Assembly: GCF_037026685.1 (NCBI RefSeq)
Contig: NZ_JBANET010000019.1
Location: forward strand, 24,846-88,845
Direction: 5' to 3'
DNA length: 64,000 bases
DNA from: Orrella sp037026685
GTDB lineage: Bacteria > Pseudomonadota > Gammaproteobacteria > Burkholderiales > Burkholderiaceae_B
Made by a program: the position numbers and the translations under genes. This document shows, in pieces, positions 37,521 through 46,197 of the stretch. Numbering within the stretch: position 1 is the first letter of the stretch; every line of letters begins with the position of its first letter. Below the pieces are notes generated by a model. It did not search any database and had not been told where the DNA came from. It worked only from the letters and a program-made list of their open reading frames with translations.

Positions 37521-38612
37521 ATGACGGTGACTCGACGTCGTTTCCTGGGAACTGCAGCCGGCGCGGGCGCCGTGCTGGGCGCGCCGGCGGTCATCGCCGC
37601 CGAAAAGACGTACTCCTGGCGCATGACCAATGCCTATGCCGCGGGCTCGCCCTTCTATGTGCAAGGCCCGGGCAGCCCCACCGACTTCTGCAGGAAGGTC
37701 GAGGCGATGTCGGGCGGGCGCCTGAAGATACAGCACTTTGCCGCCGGCGAGCTGATCCCGGCGCTGGAGGGCTTTGACGCCGTGGCCGGCGGCGTGGTCG
37801 AGATGAACGCGGCCAATGCCTATTTCTGGGCGGGCAAGATCGCGGCGGCGCAGTATTTCACCGCCGTGCCCTTCGGCATGAACACGCAAGGCATGAACGC
37901 CTGGCTGTATCACGGCGGCGGCCTGAAGCTATGGCACGAGCTGTACGAGCCGCACGGGCTGATCGCCTTCCCCATGGGCAACACCGGCGTGCAGATGACT
38001 GGCTGGTTCCGCCAGCCGCTGAACGGCGTCGACGACCTCAAGGGCCTGAAGATGCGGATTCCGGGCCTGGCGGGCAAGGTCTTCAGCGAGCTGGGCGTGG
38101 CCGTGCGCCTGCTGCCCGGCGGAGAAATCTTCCCGGCGCTCGAGCGCGGCGTGATCGATGCGGCCGAATTCGTCGGCCCCTACCAGGACCGCCGCCTGGG
38201 GTTGCAGAAGGCCGCCAAGTATTACTACACCACGGGCTGGCACGAGCCGACCAATGTCACCGAACTGCTGATCAACAAGAAGGCCTGGGACAGCCTGCCG
38301 GCCGACCTGCAGGCCATCGTGCAGGCCGCCGCCCAGGCCTGCAACAACGAAAGCCTGGCATGGTCCGAGGCCGTCAACGCCGATGCCCTGACCGACCTGG
38401 TGCAGAACCAGGGCGTTACCGCCCAGCCGCTGCCCCCGCAGATCGTCGGGCGGCTGCGCGAGGCCACGCACGACACCCTGGCGGCCGGCGCGGCCGCCGA
38501 TCCGCGCACCCGGGCCGTGCACGACGCATTCATGGCGTTTGCCCAGAAACATGCGTCATGGGCCGGCATCAGCGAGCTGAATTTCCTGAACATCGCGCTG
38601 AACGGCAAGTAA
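37521..38612 (+). CDS. TRAP transporter receptor, TakP-like, with Tat signal
   Basis: The 363-residue periplasmic receptor starts MTVTRRRFLGTAAGAGAVLG, a twin-arginine (Tat) signal, with cleavage near VIAAEK. The body follows Rhodobacter TakP, which binds 2-oxo acids with a cation: INAWxYHGGG-like MNAWLYHGGGLKLWHELY, NTGVQMTGWFRQPLN, LKGLKMRIPGLAGKV and LLPGGEIFPALERGVIDAAE. GGAGG lies nine bases upstream of the ATG. The ligand class (oxo-acid or similar carboxylate) is inferred from this similarity. Confidence 0.9.
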   Translation: MTVTRRRFLGTAAGAGAVLGAPAVIAAEKTYSWRMTNAYAAGSPFYVQGPGSPTDFCRKVEAMSGGRLKIQHFAAGELIPALEGFDAVAGGVVEMNAANAYFWAGKIAAAQYFTAVPFGMNTQGMNAWLYHGGGLKLWHELYEPHGLIAFPMGNTGVQMTGWFRQPLNGVDDLKGLKMRIPGLAGKVFSELGVAVRLLPGGEIFPALERGVIDAAEFVGPYQDRRLGLQKAAKYYYTTGWHEPTNVTELLINKKAWDSLPADLQAIVQAAAQACNNESLAWSEAVNADALTDLVQNQGVTAQPLPPQIVGRLREATHDTLAAGAAADPRTRAVHDAFMAFAQKHASWAGISELNFLNIALNGK

Positions 38613-39124
38613 TGCGACTGGTCGCCGGCATAGAAAGCCTCATAGAGGCCTGCGGCCTGCTGGCGCGCCTGTGCGTGCTGGCCATGGTGCTGCTGGTCGC
38701 GGCCAACGTCTGGCTGCGCTATTTCCTGGGCATCAGCCCGGTCGCGCTGCAGGAGCTCGAATGGCACCTGATCTCGCCGATCGCGCTGCTGGGCATGGCC
38801 TATACGCTCAAGCACCGCGCCGACGTGCGCGTGGATTTCCTCTACGCCGGCATGCAGCCGCGCAGCCGCGCCCTGGTCGACCTGGCCAGCGCCCTGCTTA
38901 CCCTGGCCATCGCCGCGCTGATCGCCTACCTGTCCTGGTCCTACGTGCTGCAGTCGCACCGCATGGGCGAAGGCTCGCCCGACCCGGGCGGCCTGCCCCA
39001 TCGCTTCCTGCTCAAGGCCTTCCTGCCGCTGGGTTTCGCCCTGCTTGCCCTGCAGGGGCTGGCCGACACGCTCAGGGCCTGGCTGGCGCTGCGCGCGGCC
39101 GGCAACGGGAGTACCGCCCCATGA
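38612..39124 (+). CDS. TRAP transporter small permease, DctQ family
   Basis: The 170-residue four-span subunit begins with LVAGIESLIEACGLLARLCV and has the family stretch ALQELEWHLISPIALLGMAY followed by LKHRADVRVDFLY. Its ATG shares a base with the receptor stop (TAATG), and its stop overlaps the large permease start. Confidence 0.9.
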   Translation: MRLVAGIESLIEACGLLARLCVLAMVLLVAANVWLRYFLGISPVALQELEWHLISPIALLGMAYTLKHRADVRVDFLYAGMQPRSRALVDLASALLTLAIAALIAYLSWSYVLQSHRMGEGSPDPGGLPHRFLLKAFLPLGFALLALQGLADTLRAWLALRAAGNGSTAP

Positions 39125-40446
39125 GCCTGAACGAATGGCTGGCCATCGGCATGGTCGCGGCCTTCTTCGCCATGATGCTGGCCGGCATCCCCGTGGCCGT
39201 GGCGCTGGCGGCCTCGGGCTTTGCGGCGGGCTACCTGGGTTTCGGTCCGGCGCTGTTCAACCTGCTGCCCGCGCGGCTGTACGGCGTGGTCAGCAACTAC
39301 ACCATGCTGGCCATCCCGCTGTTCGTATTCATGGGCGTGATGCTGGAGAAATCGCGCATCGCCGACGACATGATCGAGACGCTGGGCCAGGCCATGGGGG
39401 GGCTGCGCGGCGGCATGGGCCTGGCCGTGGTGCTGGCCGGCGTGCTGATGGGAGCGTCCACGGGCATCGTGGGCGCGACCGTCGTGACGCTCGGCATGCT
39501 GACCCTGCCGCCGCTGCTGCGGCGCGGCTACCGCCCGACCTTCGCCTGCGGCACGATCTGCGCCTCGGGCACGCTGGGACAGATCATTCCGCCCAGCCTG
39601 GTGCTGATCCTGCTCTCGGACATCACCGGCGAATCGGTGGGCTCGATCTTCGCGGCCGCCTTCGTGCCCAGCATGGTATTGGCGCTGGTCTACGTCGCCT
39701 ACGTGCTGGCGGTGGGCTGGCTGCGTCCCGACTGGGCGCCGGCCATACCGGCCCATGAGCGGGCGCTGGTAAGCCGGCGCGAACTGCTGGCGCGCCTGGG
39801 CCGCTCGGTGCTGCCGCCGCTGCTGCTCATCGCGTCCGTGCTGGGTGCCATCATCGGCGGCGTAGCCGCGCCCACCGAGGCGGCATCGATGGGCGCGCTG
39901 GGCAGCCTGCTGATCGCCCTGGCGGCCCGGCGCCTGGACTGGAAGGTGCTGGGCGCCACGCTGCACGGCACGCTGAGCATCAGCGCCATGATCTTTTTCA
40001 TCCTGCTGTGCGCCCAGCCCTTCGCCCTGGCGTTTCGCGGCCTGGGCGGCGAACAGCTGGTGCACGACGCCTTCGCGCTGCTGCCCGGCGGCCAGACCGA
40101 AGCGCTGCTGTTCCTGATGCTGCTGTTGCTGGTGCTGGGTTTTTTCCTGGAATGGATCGAGATCTCGTACATCGCACTGCCGATGTTCCTGCCGGTGTTC
40201 CATGCCTACGGCACGGACATCGTCTGGCTGTCGGTGCTGGTGGCCATGAACCTGCAGATGTCGTTCCTGACGCCGCCCTTCGGCTGGGCGCTGTTTTTCC
40301 TGAAGGGGGTGGCCCCGCCCACGGTGAGCACGCGCGACATCTACCTGGGCGTGCTGCCCTATGTCGGCCTGCAGCTGCTGGCGCTGGCGATCGTGTTCCT
40401 GTTTCCGGGCCTGGCGACCTGGCTGCCGCAGGCCATCGGATGGTAG
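39121..40446 (+). CDS. TRAP transporter large permease, DctM family
   Basis: The 441-residue channel subunit carries MLAIPLFVFMGVMLEKSRIAD, LMGASTGIVGATVVTLGML, ASGTLGQIIPPSLVLILLSD, IIGGVAAPTEAASMGALGSL and LQMSFLTPPFGWALFFLKG. The pattern resembles the TakPQM and mannitol/chloroaromatic type DctM proteins rather than the first TRAP set at 14152, so the two systems are not recent duplicates. Confidence 0.92.
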   Translation: MSLNEWLAIGMVAAFFAMMLAGIPVAVALAASGFAAGYLGFGPALFNLLPARLYGVVSNYTMLAIPLFVFMGVMLEKSRIADDMIETLGQAMGGLRGGMGLAVVLAGVLMGASTGIVGATVVTLGMLTLPPLLRRGYRPTFACGTICASGTLGQIIPPSLVLILLSDITGESVGSIFAAAFVPSMVLALVYVAYVLAVGWLRPDWAPAIPAHERALVSRRELLARLGRSVLPPLLLIASVLGAIIGGVAAPTEAASMGALGSLLIALAARRLDWKVLGATLHGTLSISAMIFFILLCAQPFALAFRGLGGEQLVHDAFALLPGGQTEALLFLMLLLLVLGFFLEWIEISYIALPMFLPVFHAYGTDIVWLSVLVAMNLQMSFLTPPFGWALFFLKGVAPPTVSTRDIYLGVLPYVGLQLLALAIVFLFPGLATWLPQAIGW

Positions 40447-40452
40447 CCGGCT

Positions 40453-40468
40453 GCCGGCCCCTGCCGGC
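40453..40468. terminator. GC-rich hairpin between dctM and folE2
   Basis: GCCGGC and GCCGGC flank a CCCT loop, giving a 6-bp stem directly after the TRAP operon and before the convergent folE2 stop. There is no T-tract. Confidence 0.35.
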
Positions 40469-40488
40469 GGGCGGGCAAGCGGCGGCGA

Positions 40489-41286
40489 TCAGCCCTCGAC
40501 CACCGCGTAGGCCGAATGGTTGTGGATGGACTCGAAGTTCTCGGCCTCGACGCGAAAGCGCCGCACGCCCGGCAACACCTTGACTCGGGCGGCCACGTCG
40601 CGCACCAGGTCCTCGACGAACTTGGGGTTGTCGTAGGCGCGCTCGGTCACGTACTTCTCGTCGGGCCGCTTGAGCAGCCCCCAGAGCTCACACGAAGCCT
40701 CCTGCTCGACCAGGCGGATCAGCGCCTCCATGTCCAGCCGGGCATCCTCGAACACCGCGTTGACGGTCACGTGCGAGCGCTGGTTGTGCGCGCCGTAGTC
40801 CGAGATGGTCTTGGAACACGGGCACAGGCTGGTGACCGGCACCTGCACCTGCACCTCGAACTCGACCTGCTGGCCGGCGGCGCGCGCCAGCCATTGCACT
40901 TCGTAGTCCAGCAGGCTGCGCACGCCCGAGACCGGCGCGGACTTCTCGACGAAATAGGGAAACGCCGCCGTCAGGTCGCCGCGCTCGGCGTGCAGCAAGG
41001 GCAGCATCTCGCCGGCCATGGCGGCGAACAGCGCCGGCGTCATGGGGGTGGCGCGGTGCTTTTCCAGCAGCGCCACGAAGCGCGACATGTGGGTGCCCTT
41101 TTCCTCGGCCGGCAAGGCCACGGTCAGCGTCCAGCTGGCGACCGTGGGCTGCGCGCCGGCGGGCGTGGCGACCAGCATGGGATGACGCACGCCGCGGATG
41201 CCGACACGCTGGATGGGAATCTGGCGGGTGTCGGTGGAACTCTGCACATCGGGCATCACGACGGCGGAATCGACAGGAGAATTCAT
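40489..41286 (-). CDS. folE2: GTP cyclohydrolase, FolE2 (type IB)
   Basis: FolE2 makes dihydroneopterin triphosphate from GTP at the head of folate synthesis, using a loosely bound metal rather than the obligatory zinc of FolE. The 265 residues contain IQRVGIRGVRHPM, KGTHMSRFVALLE, VPVTSLCPCSKTISDYGAHNQ with the catalytic cysteine, and NFESIHNHSAYAVVE. The ATG at 41286 is taken; an in-frame start 60 bases upstream is less likely. FolE2 is Zur-controlled in some bacteria; no clear Zur site was seen in the gap 41287-41477. Confidence 0.93.
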   Translation of the reverse strand: MNSPVDSAVVMPDVQSSTDTRQIPIQRVGIRGVRHPMLVATPAGAQPTVASWTLTVALPAEEKGTHMSRFVALLEKHRATPMTPALFAAMAGEMLPLLHAERGDLTAAFPYFVEKSAPVSGVRSLLDYEVQWLARAAGQQVEFEVQVQVPVTSLCPCSKTISDYGAHNQRSHVTVNAVFEDARLDMEALIRLVEQEASCELWGLLKRPDEKYVTERAYDNPKFVEDLVRDVAARVKVLPGVRRFRVEAENFESIHNHSAYAVVEG

Positions 41287-41477
41287 GTGTCTGACCAGTG
41301 CGAAGCGCCTTTGCAAAGCGCATCCGGCAAGAAAAGTAAAGGACAATTATCGCGCAAACCCGCAGGCGGGCCGGAAAAGACCCTTTGGCCGTCAATGCGA
41401 AACGCCGCCCGCGGCCCGGGCAGGCCGGCGTACAGGATGCGGGAAAACAACAGCCGCGCGGCCCGCGCCCCGGCCGT

Positions 41478-43352
41478 CTAGGCGGCCTTGGCGGTCAGCA
41501 GCTCGGCATAGCGGGCCCGGATCGAAGCGGCGATCCCGGCCGCGTCCAGCCCCAGGCCCGCAAGCAGCGCGGCCTGGTCGCCGTGGTCGATGAAGCGGTC
41601 GGGCAGGCCCAGCTGCAGCAGCGGCACCGACAGGCCCTGCGCGTTGAGCAGTTCCGCCACGGCGCTGCCGGCCCCGCCCATGACGCAGCCTTCCTCGACG
41701 GTAACCAGCGCATCGTGGCTGGCGGCCAGCGCCAGCACCAGTTCGTGGTCCAGCGGCTTGACGAAACGCATGTCGGCCACGGTCAGGTCGAGCTGATCGG
41801 CCGCGCCCAGCGCGGCCTGCACCAGCGTGCCGAAACCCAGCACGGCGATGCGCCGGCCCTGGCGCCGCAGCACCGCCTTGCCCACGGGCACGTCGGCCAG
41901 GCCGGGCTGCACCTCGGCGCCGCAGCCCGCCCCGCGCGGATAGCGCACCGAGGCCGGGCCGCGATGGCGGTAACAGGCCGAGAGCAGCAGCCGGGCCTCG
42001 TTCTCGTCCGAGGGGGCGGCCACCACCATGTTGGGAATGCAGCGCAGGTAGGCGATGTCGTAGTTGCCGGCGTGGGTGGCGCCGTCCGCGCCCACGATGC
42101 CCGCCCGGTCCAGGGCGAAGGTCACGTCCAGGTCCTGCAGGGCCACGTCGTGGATCAGCTGGTCGTAGCCGCGCTGCAGGAAGGTCGAATAGATCGCCAC
42201 CACCGGCTTGTAGCCCTCGCAGGCGATGCCGGCGGCAAAGGTGACGGCGTGCTGCTCGGCGATGCCCACGTCGAAGTAGCGCCGGGGAAAACGCTGCTCG
42301 AACTCGACCATGCCGCTGCCCTCGCGCATGGCCGGGGTGATGCCGATCAGGCGCTCGTCTTCCTGTGCCATGTCGCACAGCCATTGGCCGAACACCTGGG
42401 TGAACGTGCGCCGCGCCGGCGCCTTGGCCTGCTGGATTCCGACGGCCGGGTCGAACTTGCCCGGCCCGTGATAAAGCACCGGGTCGGCCTCGGCCAGCTT
42501 GTAGCCTTGCCCCTTGCGCGTGACCACGTGCAGGAACTGCGGGCCGGACAGCTTGCTCAGGTTCTGCAGGGTAGGCACCAGCGCATCCAGGTCGTGGCCG
42601 TCGATGGGCCCGACGTAGTTAAAGCCCAGCTCCTCGAACAGCGTGGCCGGCGTGACCATGCCCTTGGCATGCTCCTCGAAGCGGCGCGCCAGCTCCAGCA
42701 TGGGCGGCACGTGCTGCAGCACCGCGCGGCCGACGTTGCGCGCGGCCGCATAGAAGCGGCCGGACATCAGCCGGGCCAGGTAGCGGTTGAGCGCGCCCAC
42801 CGGCGGCGAGATCGACATGTCGTTGTCGTTGAGCACCACAAGCAGGTTGATGTCGGGCGTGACCCCGGCATTGTTCATGGCCTCGAAGGCCATGCCCGCC
42901 GACATGGCCCCATCGCCGATGACCGCGATGTGCTGGCGCGCCACGCCGGCGTTGCGCGAAGCCACCGCCATGCCCAGGGCCGCGGAGATCGACGTGGATG
43001 AATGCGCGGTGCCAAAGGCGTCGTAGGGCGACTCGTCGCGGCGCGGGAAGCCCGAGATGCCGCCTTGCTGGCGCAGCGTGCCCATTTGCGCGCGCCGGCC
43101 GGTCAGGATCTTGTGGGGATAGGACTGGTGGCCCACGTCCCAGATGATGCGGTCGTGCGGCGTGTCGAATACATGGTGCAGGGCAATGGCCAGCTCGACG
43201 GTGCCCAGATTGGAGGACAGATGCCCGCCGGTGCGCGAGACGGACTCCAGCACGAAACCGCGCAGCTCGTCGGCCAGCAGTTTGAGCTCGCGCCGGTCCA
43301 GCGGCTTCAGGTCGGCCGGCGATTGGATACGATCAAGCAGTTCCGTGGTCAT
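41478..43352 (-). CDS. dxs: 1-deoxy-D-xylulose-5-phosphate synthase
   Basis: Dxs condenses pyruvate and glyceraldehyde-3-phosphate with thiamine diphosphate, the first step of the non-mevalonate isoprenoid route. The 624 residues have IWDVGHQSYPHKILTGR, HSSTSISAALGMAVA and the ThDP motif VIGDGAMSAGMAFEAMNNAG. GIAEQHAVTFAAGIACEG carries the catalytic glutamate. It lies 55 bases after ispA in the order xseB-ispA-dxs. Confidence 0.96.
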   Translation of the reverse strand: MTTELLDRIQSPADLKPLDRRELKLLADELRGFVLESVSRTGGHLSSNLGTVELAIALHHVFDTPHDRIIWDVGHQSYPHKILTGRRAQMGTLRQQGGISGFPRRDESPYDAFGTAHSSTSISAALGMAVASRNAGVARQHIAVIGDGAMSAGMAFEAMNNAGVTPDINLLVVLNDNDMSISPPVGALNRYLARLMSGRFYAAARNVGRAVLQHVPPMLELARRFEEHAKGMVTPATLFEELGFNYVGPIDGHDLDALVPTLQNLSKLSGPQFLHVVTRKGQGYKLAEADPVLYHGPGKFDPAVGIQQAKAPARRTFTQVFGQWLCDMAQEDERLIGITPAMREGSGMVEFEQRFPRRYFDVGIAEQHAVTFAAGIACEGYKPVVAIYSTFLQRGYDQLIHDVALQDLDVTFALDRAGIVGADGATHAGNYDIAYLRCIPNMVVAAPSDENEARLLLSACYRHRGPASVRYPRGAGCGAEVQPGLADVPVGKAVLRRQGRRIAVLGFGTLVQAALGAADQLDLTVADMRFVKPLDHELVLALAASHDALVTVEEGCVMGGAGSAVAELLNAQGLSVPLLQLGLPDRFIDHGDQAALLAGLGLDAAGIAASIRARYAELLTAKAA

Positions 43353-43407
43353 GGTTCATCACTTCGGTCTTGCGCCCGCGGCCAGGGCCGCGCCGGCGAT
43401 ATTGCGT

Positions 43408-44319
43408 TCAACGGTCCCTGAGCACGATGAAATCGGCCAGGGCGGCCAGCGGCGCGGCCGACTCGCCCAGCGGGGCCAGCGCCTTGTGGGCATCGCCGCG
43501 CAGGGACTCGGCCAGCGCGCGGGCCTCGTCCAGGCCCAGCAGCGACACGTAGGTGGGCTTGTTGTCGGCGGCGTCCTTGCCCGCGGTCTTGCCCAATTGC
43601 TTGGAGTCGGCCGTCACGTCCAGGATATCGTCCACCACCTGGAAGGCCAGCCCCACCGCTGCGGCATAGCTGTCCAGCGCGCTGCGCTGCACCGAGCTGG
43701 CGCCGGCCACCACGCCGCCCAGGGCTACGCTGGCCACCAGCAGCGCGCCGGTCTTCAGGCTGTGCATGGTCTGCAGTTGTTCGCGCGAGATCGAGCGGCC
43801 CACGCTGTACAGGTCGATGGCCTGCCCGCCGGCCATGCCGCGGCTGCCGGCCGCGCGCGCCAGGATGCGCGAGGCCTGCACCACCAGGGCCGGCGCGATC
43901 GGCATCTCGGACAGCAGCTCGAAAGCCAGGGGCTGCAGGGCGTCGCCGGCCAGCATGGCGGTGGCCTCGTCGAACCGCACGTGCGTGGTGGGCCGGCCGC
44001 GCCGCAGGGTGTCGTCGTCCATGCAGGGCAGGTCGTCGTGCACCAGCGAATAGGCATGGATCAGCTCGATGGCCGCCGCCGCGCAGTCCAGCCCGGTGCT
44101 CACGGCCACCGGCATGCCGCCGCTCACGCAGGCCTGGCCGGCCGCGTACACCAGCGCGGCGCGCACACGCTTGCCGCCGCCCAGCGTGGCATACCGCATG
44201 GCCTCGTGCAGGCGCGCGGGCTCTTCGTCGGGCAGGGGCAGCAGCTCGTCCAGGCAGGCTTCGACATGCTCGGCCCGTTCCTGCAGCCAGGCCGGAAAAT
44301 CCAGGGCGGCAGGCTTCAT
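43408..44319 (-). CDS. ispA: Farnesyl diphosphate synthase
   Basis: IspA builds farnesyl-PP from isopentenyl and dimethylallyl diphosphates. The 303 residues carry GGGKRVRAALVYAAG, the first aspartate motif in LVHDDLPCMDDDTLRRGRPT, KTGALLVASVALGG and the second motif FQVVDDILDVTAD. Its product is the substrate of HpnC-D, 23 kb away. The ATG at 44319 overlaps the xseB stop by four bases. Confidence 0.95.
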   Translation of the reverse strand: MKPAALDFPAWLQERAEHVEACLDELLPLPDEEPARLHEAMRYATLGGGKRVRAALVYAAGQACVSGGMPVAVSTGLDCAAAAIELIHAYSLVHDDLPCMDDDTLRRGRPTTHVRFDEATAMLAGDALQPLAFELLSEMPIAPALVVQASRILARAAGSRGMAGGQAIDLYSVGRSISREQLQTMHSLKTGALLVASVALGGVVAGASSVQRSALDSYAAAVGLAFQVVDDILDVTADSKQLGKTAGKDAADNKPTYVSLLGLDEARALAESLRGDAHKALAPLGESAAPLAALADFIVLRDR

Positions 44320-44612
44320 CCTTTGCCTTCCGCCTCGATGCCGCCGCCCTCGAAGGGACGCAGCAGTTCGCCTTCGAGCACCTTGACCTGCTGCTCGGCC
44401 TGGGCCAGGCGGTCCTGGCAGATCCGCGAGAGCGCCACGCCGCGGCGATAGGCCGCCAGCGAGGCCTCCAGCGGCTGGGCGCCGCTTTCCATGTCCGCAA
44501 CCAGCGCCTCGAGCTCCGCGAGCGCCGTTTCGAAATCCTGGGGCAGGCCATCCTGGGGCAGGCCGTCCTGGGGCGCGCGTTGCAGCGGGTCGTTCGGATC
44601 GTTCGGAGACAT
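44316..44612 (-). CDS. xseB: Exodeoxyribonuclease VII small subunit
   Basis: The 98-residue subunit of exonuclease VII has the family helices FETALAELEALVADMESGAQ, PLEASLAAYRRGVALSRICQ and LAQAEQQVKVLEGELLRPF. The N-terminal extension contains a repeat LPQDGLPQDGLPQD encoded by tandem 15-base units. It overlaps ispA by four bases and heads the xseB-ispA-dxs unit. No large subunit gene is nearby. Confidence 0.93.
   Translation of the reverse strand: MSPNDPNDPLQRAPQDGLPQDGLPQDFETALAELEALVADMESGAQPLEASLAAYRRGVALSRICQDRLAQAEQQVKVLEGELLRPFEGGGIEAEGKG
44537..44572 (-). repeat. Tandem 15-bp repeat inside xseB
   Basis: Two full 15-base units CAGGAYGGCCTGCCC plus six bases of a third encode QDGLP repeats near the N-terminus of XseB. 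The multiple of three means copy-number change would keep the frame. Confidence 0.8.
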
Positions 44613-44950
44613 AGCAGACAAAAGGGGCCTCCGTGTTATCGGTGGACAATGAGGGTGGACTAAATGAGGCAAGTCTTCAATTGTACGAGAACTGCCGCCC
44701 CGCCCCGGGCTTGCAGGCCGGGGCAGGCCAAGCGCGCTGCCGGCGCGCGCGGATTTGCAACAAGATGAAGCCGGCCGCAGCCGCCGGCCGCGACGGGCCG
44801 CGGTTGGCACGTCCATCCGGTCGGGCCGGCTAACGCCTGGATACAGTCGGCCGCCCCGGCCCTCTGGTACGCTGCAGGGGCCGTCCTGCCACGCGGCCGG
44901 CGCGCCGTCCGCTGCTGGCCGGGCTGCCCTTCGCAACCCGCCCGCCATCC
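44613..44950. other. Intergenic region between xseB and the acyltransferase gene
   Basis: This 338-base divergent gap has no supported gene. The part next to xseB (about 44625-44695) is less GC-rich and probably holds the xseB promoter. No convincing -35/-10 pair was found on either strand. The remainder is GC-rich with several inverted GGCCGGC-type words but no terminator. Confidence 0.6.
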
Positions 44951-46027
44951 ATGACGCAACACGCCTTGAGTTCCACCGCCCGCCCCAGCGCCATCGCCCG
45001 CAGCGCCGCGCAGGCCGCTTGCTCCACCGACCCCCGCCTGGCCAGGCTCGATGCGGCGCGCTGGATCGCCGCGCTGGCCGTGGTGCTGCTGCACTGCGCC
45101 GCCGTCCCGGTATCGGGCAGCGAACCCTATGGCAGCCCTGGCTGGGTCAGCGCCAACCTGTACGACTCGGCGGTGCGCTGGTGCGTGCCGGTCTTCGTGA
45201 TGATCAGCGGCGCCTTGCTGCTGGCCCCGGCCCGGCGCGAAGGACTGCCGCGCTTCTACATGCGCCGTACGGCGCGCATCCTGTTGCCGCTGGCATTCTG
45301 GACGCTGTTCTACCTCGGATGGAGCGCCCTGCTCGAGCGCCTGGACGGCACGCCCACCGATCCGTGGGCCTGGCTTACCCGCCTGAGCGAAGGCCGGCCC
45401 TACTACCATCTCTGGTACCTGTACATGATCGTGGGGCTCTACCTGTTCGCCCCCTTCGTGCGCGACATGTACGGGCGGCTGAACGAACGCCGGCGCCTGG
45501 CCTGCGTGCTGGGCACGCTGGGCATCGCCGTCATGGACGCGCTCTATCGCCATTGGGCCGGCACCGGCTACGGCTTCTTCCTGGCCTGGTTCGTTCCCTA
45601 CCTGGGCTACTTCATCGCCGGACGGATGGTCTTCGAAGGCTCGCTGCGCCTGCCCCGGCCGGGCCTGGTGCTGGCGCTGTCGGTAGCCGCCACGGCCGCG
45701 GGTGTGTACGCGCTGTCCAATGCCCAGGCCATGAACTTCTATTTCTACGACTACTTCAGCGTGACCGTGCCCTTCATGTCGCTGGCGGCGTTCCAGCTGA
45801 TCCTCTCGCAGTCCAGGCTGCCGCGCCTGACGCTGCTGGCGCCGCTGACCTTCGGCGTATACCTGATCCATCCGGTCTTCATCGACCTGGCGCAGCGCTC
45901 GGACCTGTACGAGGGCCCCATGCCGCCGGCCTGGTCCCTGCCGCTGGTGGCCGTGGCCATCTTCGTGATGTCGGCCGCATGCATCTGGGTTTTCCAGCGC
46001 CTGCCCGTGCTGCGCAGGGTGGTCTAG
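44951..46027 (+). CDS. Acyltransferase 3 family membrane protein (WecH/O-acetylase-like)
   Basis: The 358-residue protein with about ten spans belongs to the acyltransferase-3 family. These proteins move acetyl or other acyl groups onto sugars or peptides on the outer face of the inner membrane. The hallmark RLDAARWIAALAVVLLHCAA carries the Arg and His of the first motif, followed by VRWCVPVFVMISGALLLAPAR and FYMRRTARILLPLAFWTLFY. Late spans include PLTFGVYLIHPVFID. Its similarity to E. coli WecH is in layout. It has no clear partner gene, so the acceptor is unknown. Confidence 0.85.
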   Translation: MTQHALSSTARPSAIARSAAQAACSTDPRLARLDAARWIAALAVVLLHCAAVPVSGSEPYGSPGWVSANLYDSAVRWCVPVFVMISGALLLAPARREGLPRFYMRRTARILLPLAFWTLFYLGWSALLERLDGTPTDPWAWLTRLSEGRPYYHLWYLYMIVGLYLFAPFVRDMYGRLNERRRLACVLGTLGIAVMDALYRHWAGTGYGFFLAWFVPYLGYFIAGRMVFEGSLRLPRPGLVLALSVAATAAGVYALSNAQAMNFYFYDYFSVTVPFMSLAAFQLILSQSRLPRLTLLAPLTFGVYLIHPVFIDLAQRSDLYEGPMPPAWSLPLVAVAIFVMSAACIWVFQRLPVLRRVV

Positions 46028-46096
46028 GCGCCGCACGGACCGCGCGGGCAGCCCCCGGGAGGCGCCGTCCGGGCGAAGTGGGCGCCCCCGGTGATC

Positions 46097-46180
46097 TGGG
46101 GTACACTCCCCTTTTAGATGATCGGCCGGACCGATTTTTCTTCGCGCCAGAACGGCAGGCAGGCCGTCCTGGCTTTTTTA
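46097..46180 (+). terminator. Three tandem hairpin/T-tract elements ahead of the Rieske gene
   Basis: Three hairpins each followed by T residues stand in series. The first is GGGG-TACACT-CCCC then TTTTA (46097-46115). The second is ATCGG-CCGGA-CCGAT then TTTT (46121-46139). The third is CCAGAACGG/CCGTCCTGG with one mismatch, then CTTTTTTA (46147-46180). The third, strongest one ends only 17 bases before the Rieske ATG, just ahead of the GGAGGG ribosome site. They may end the acyltransferase transcript or act as attenuators in the oxygenase leader. Confidence 0.65.
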
Positions 46181-46197
46181 TCCGTGCGGAGGGAATC

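Noticed and set aside
41287..41477. Zur site or extra gene between folE2 and dxs
   Set aside because: No palindrome close to the Zur core and no frame with a ribosome site was found in this 191-base gap.
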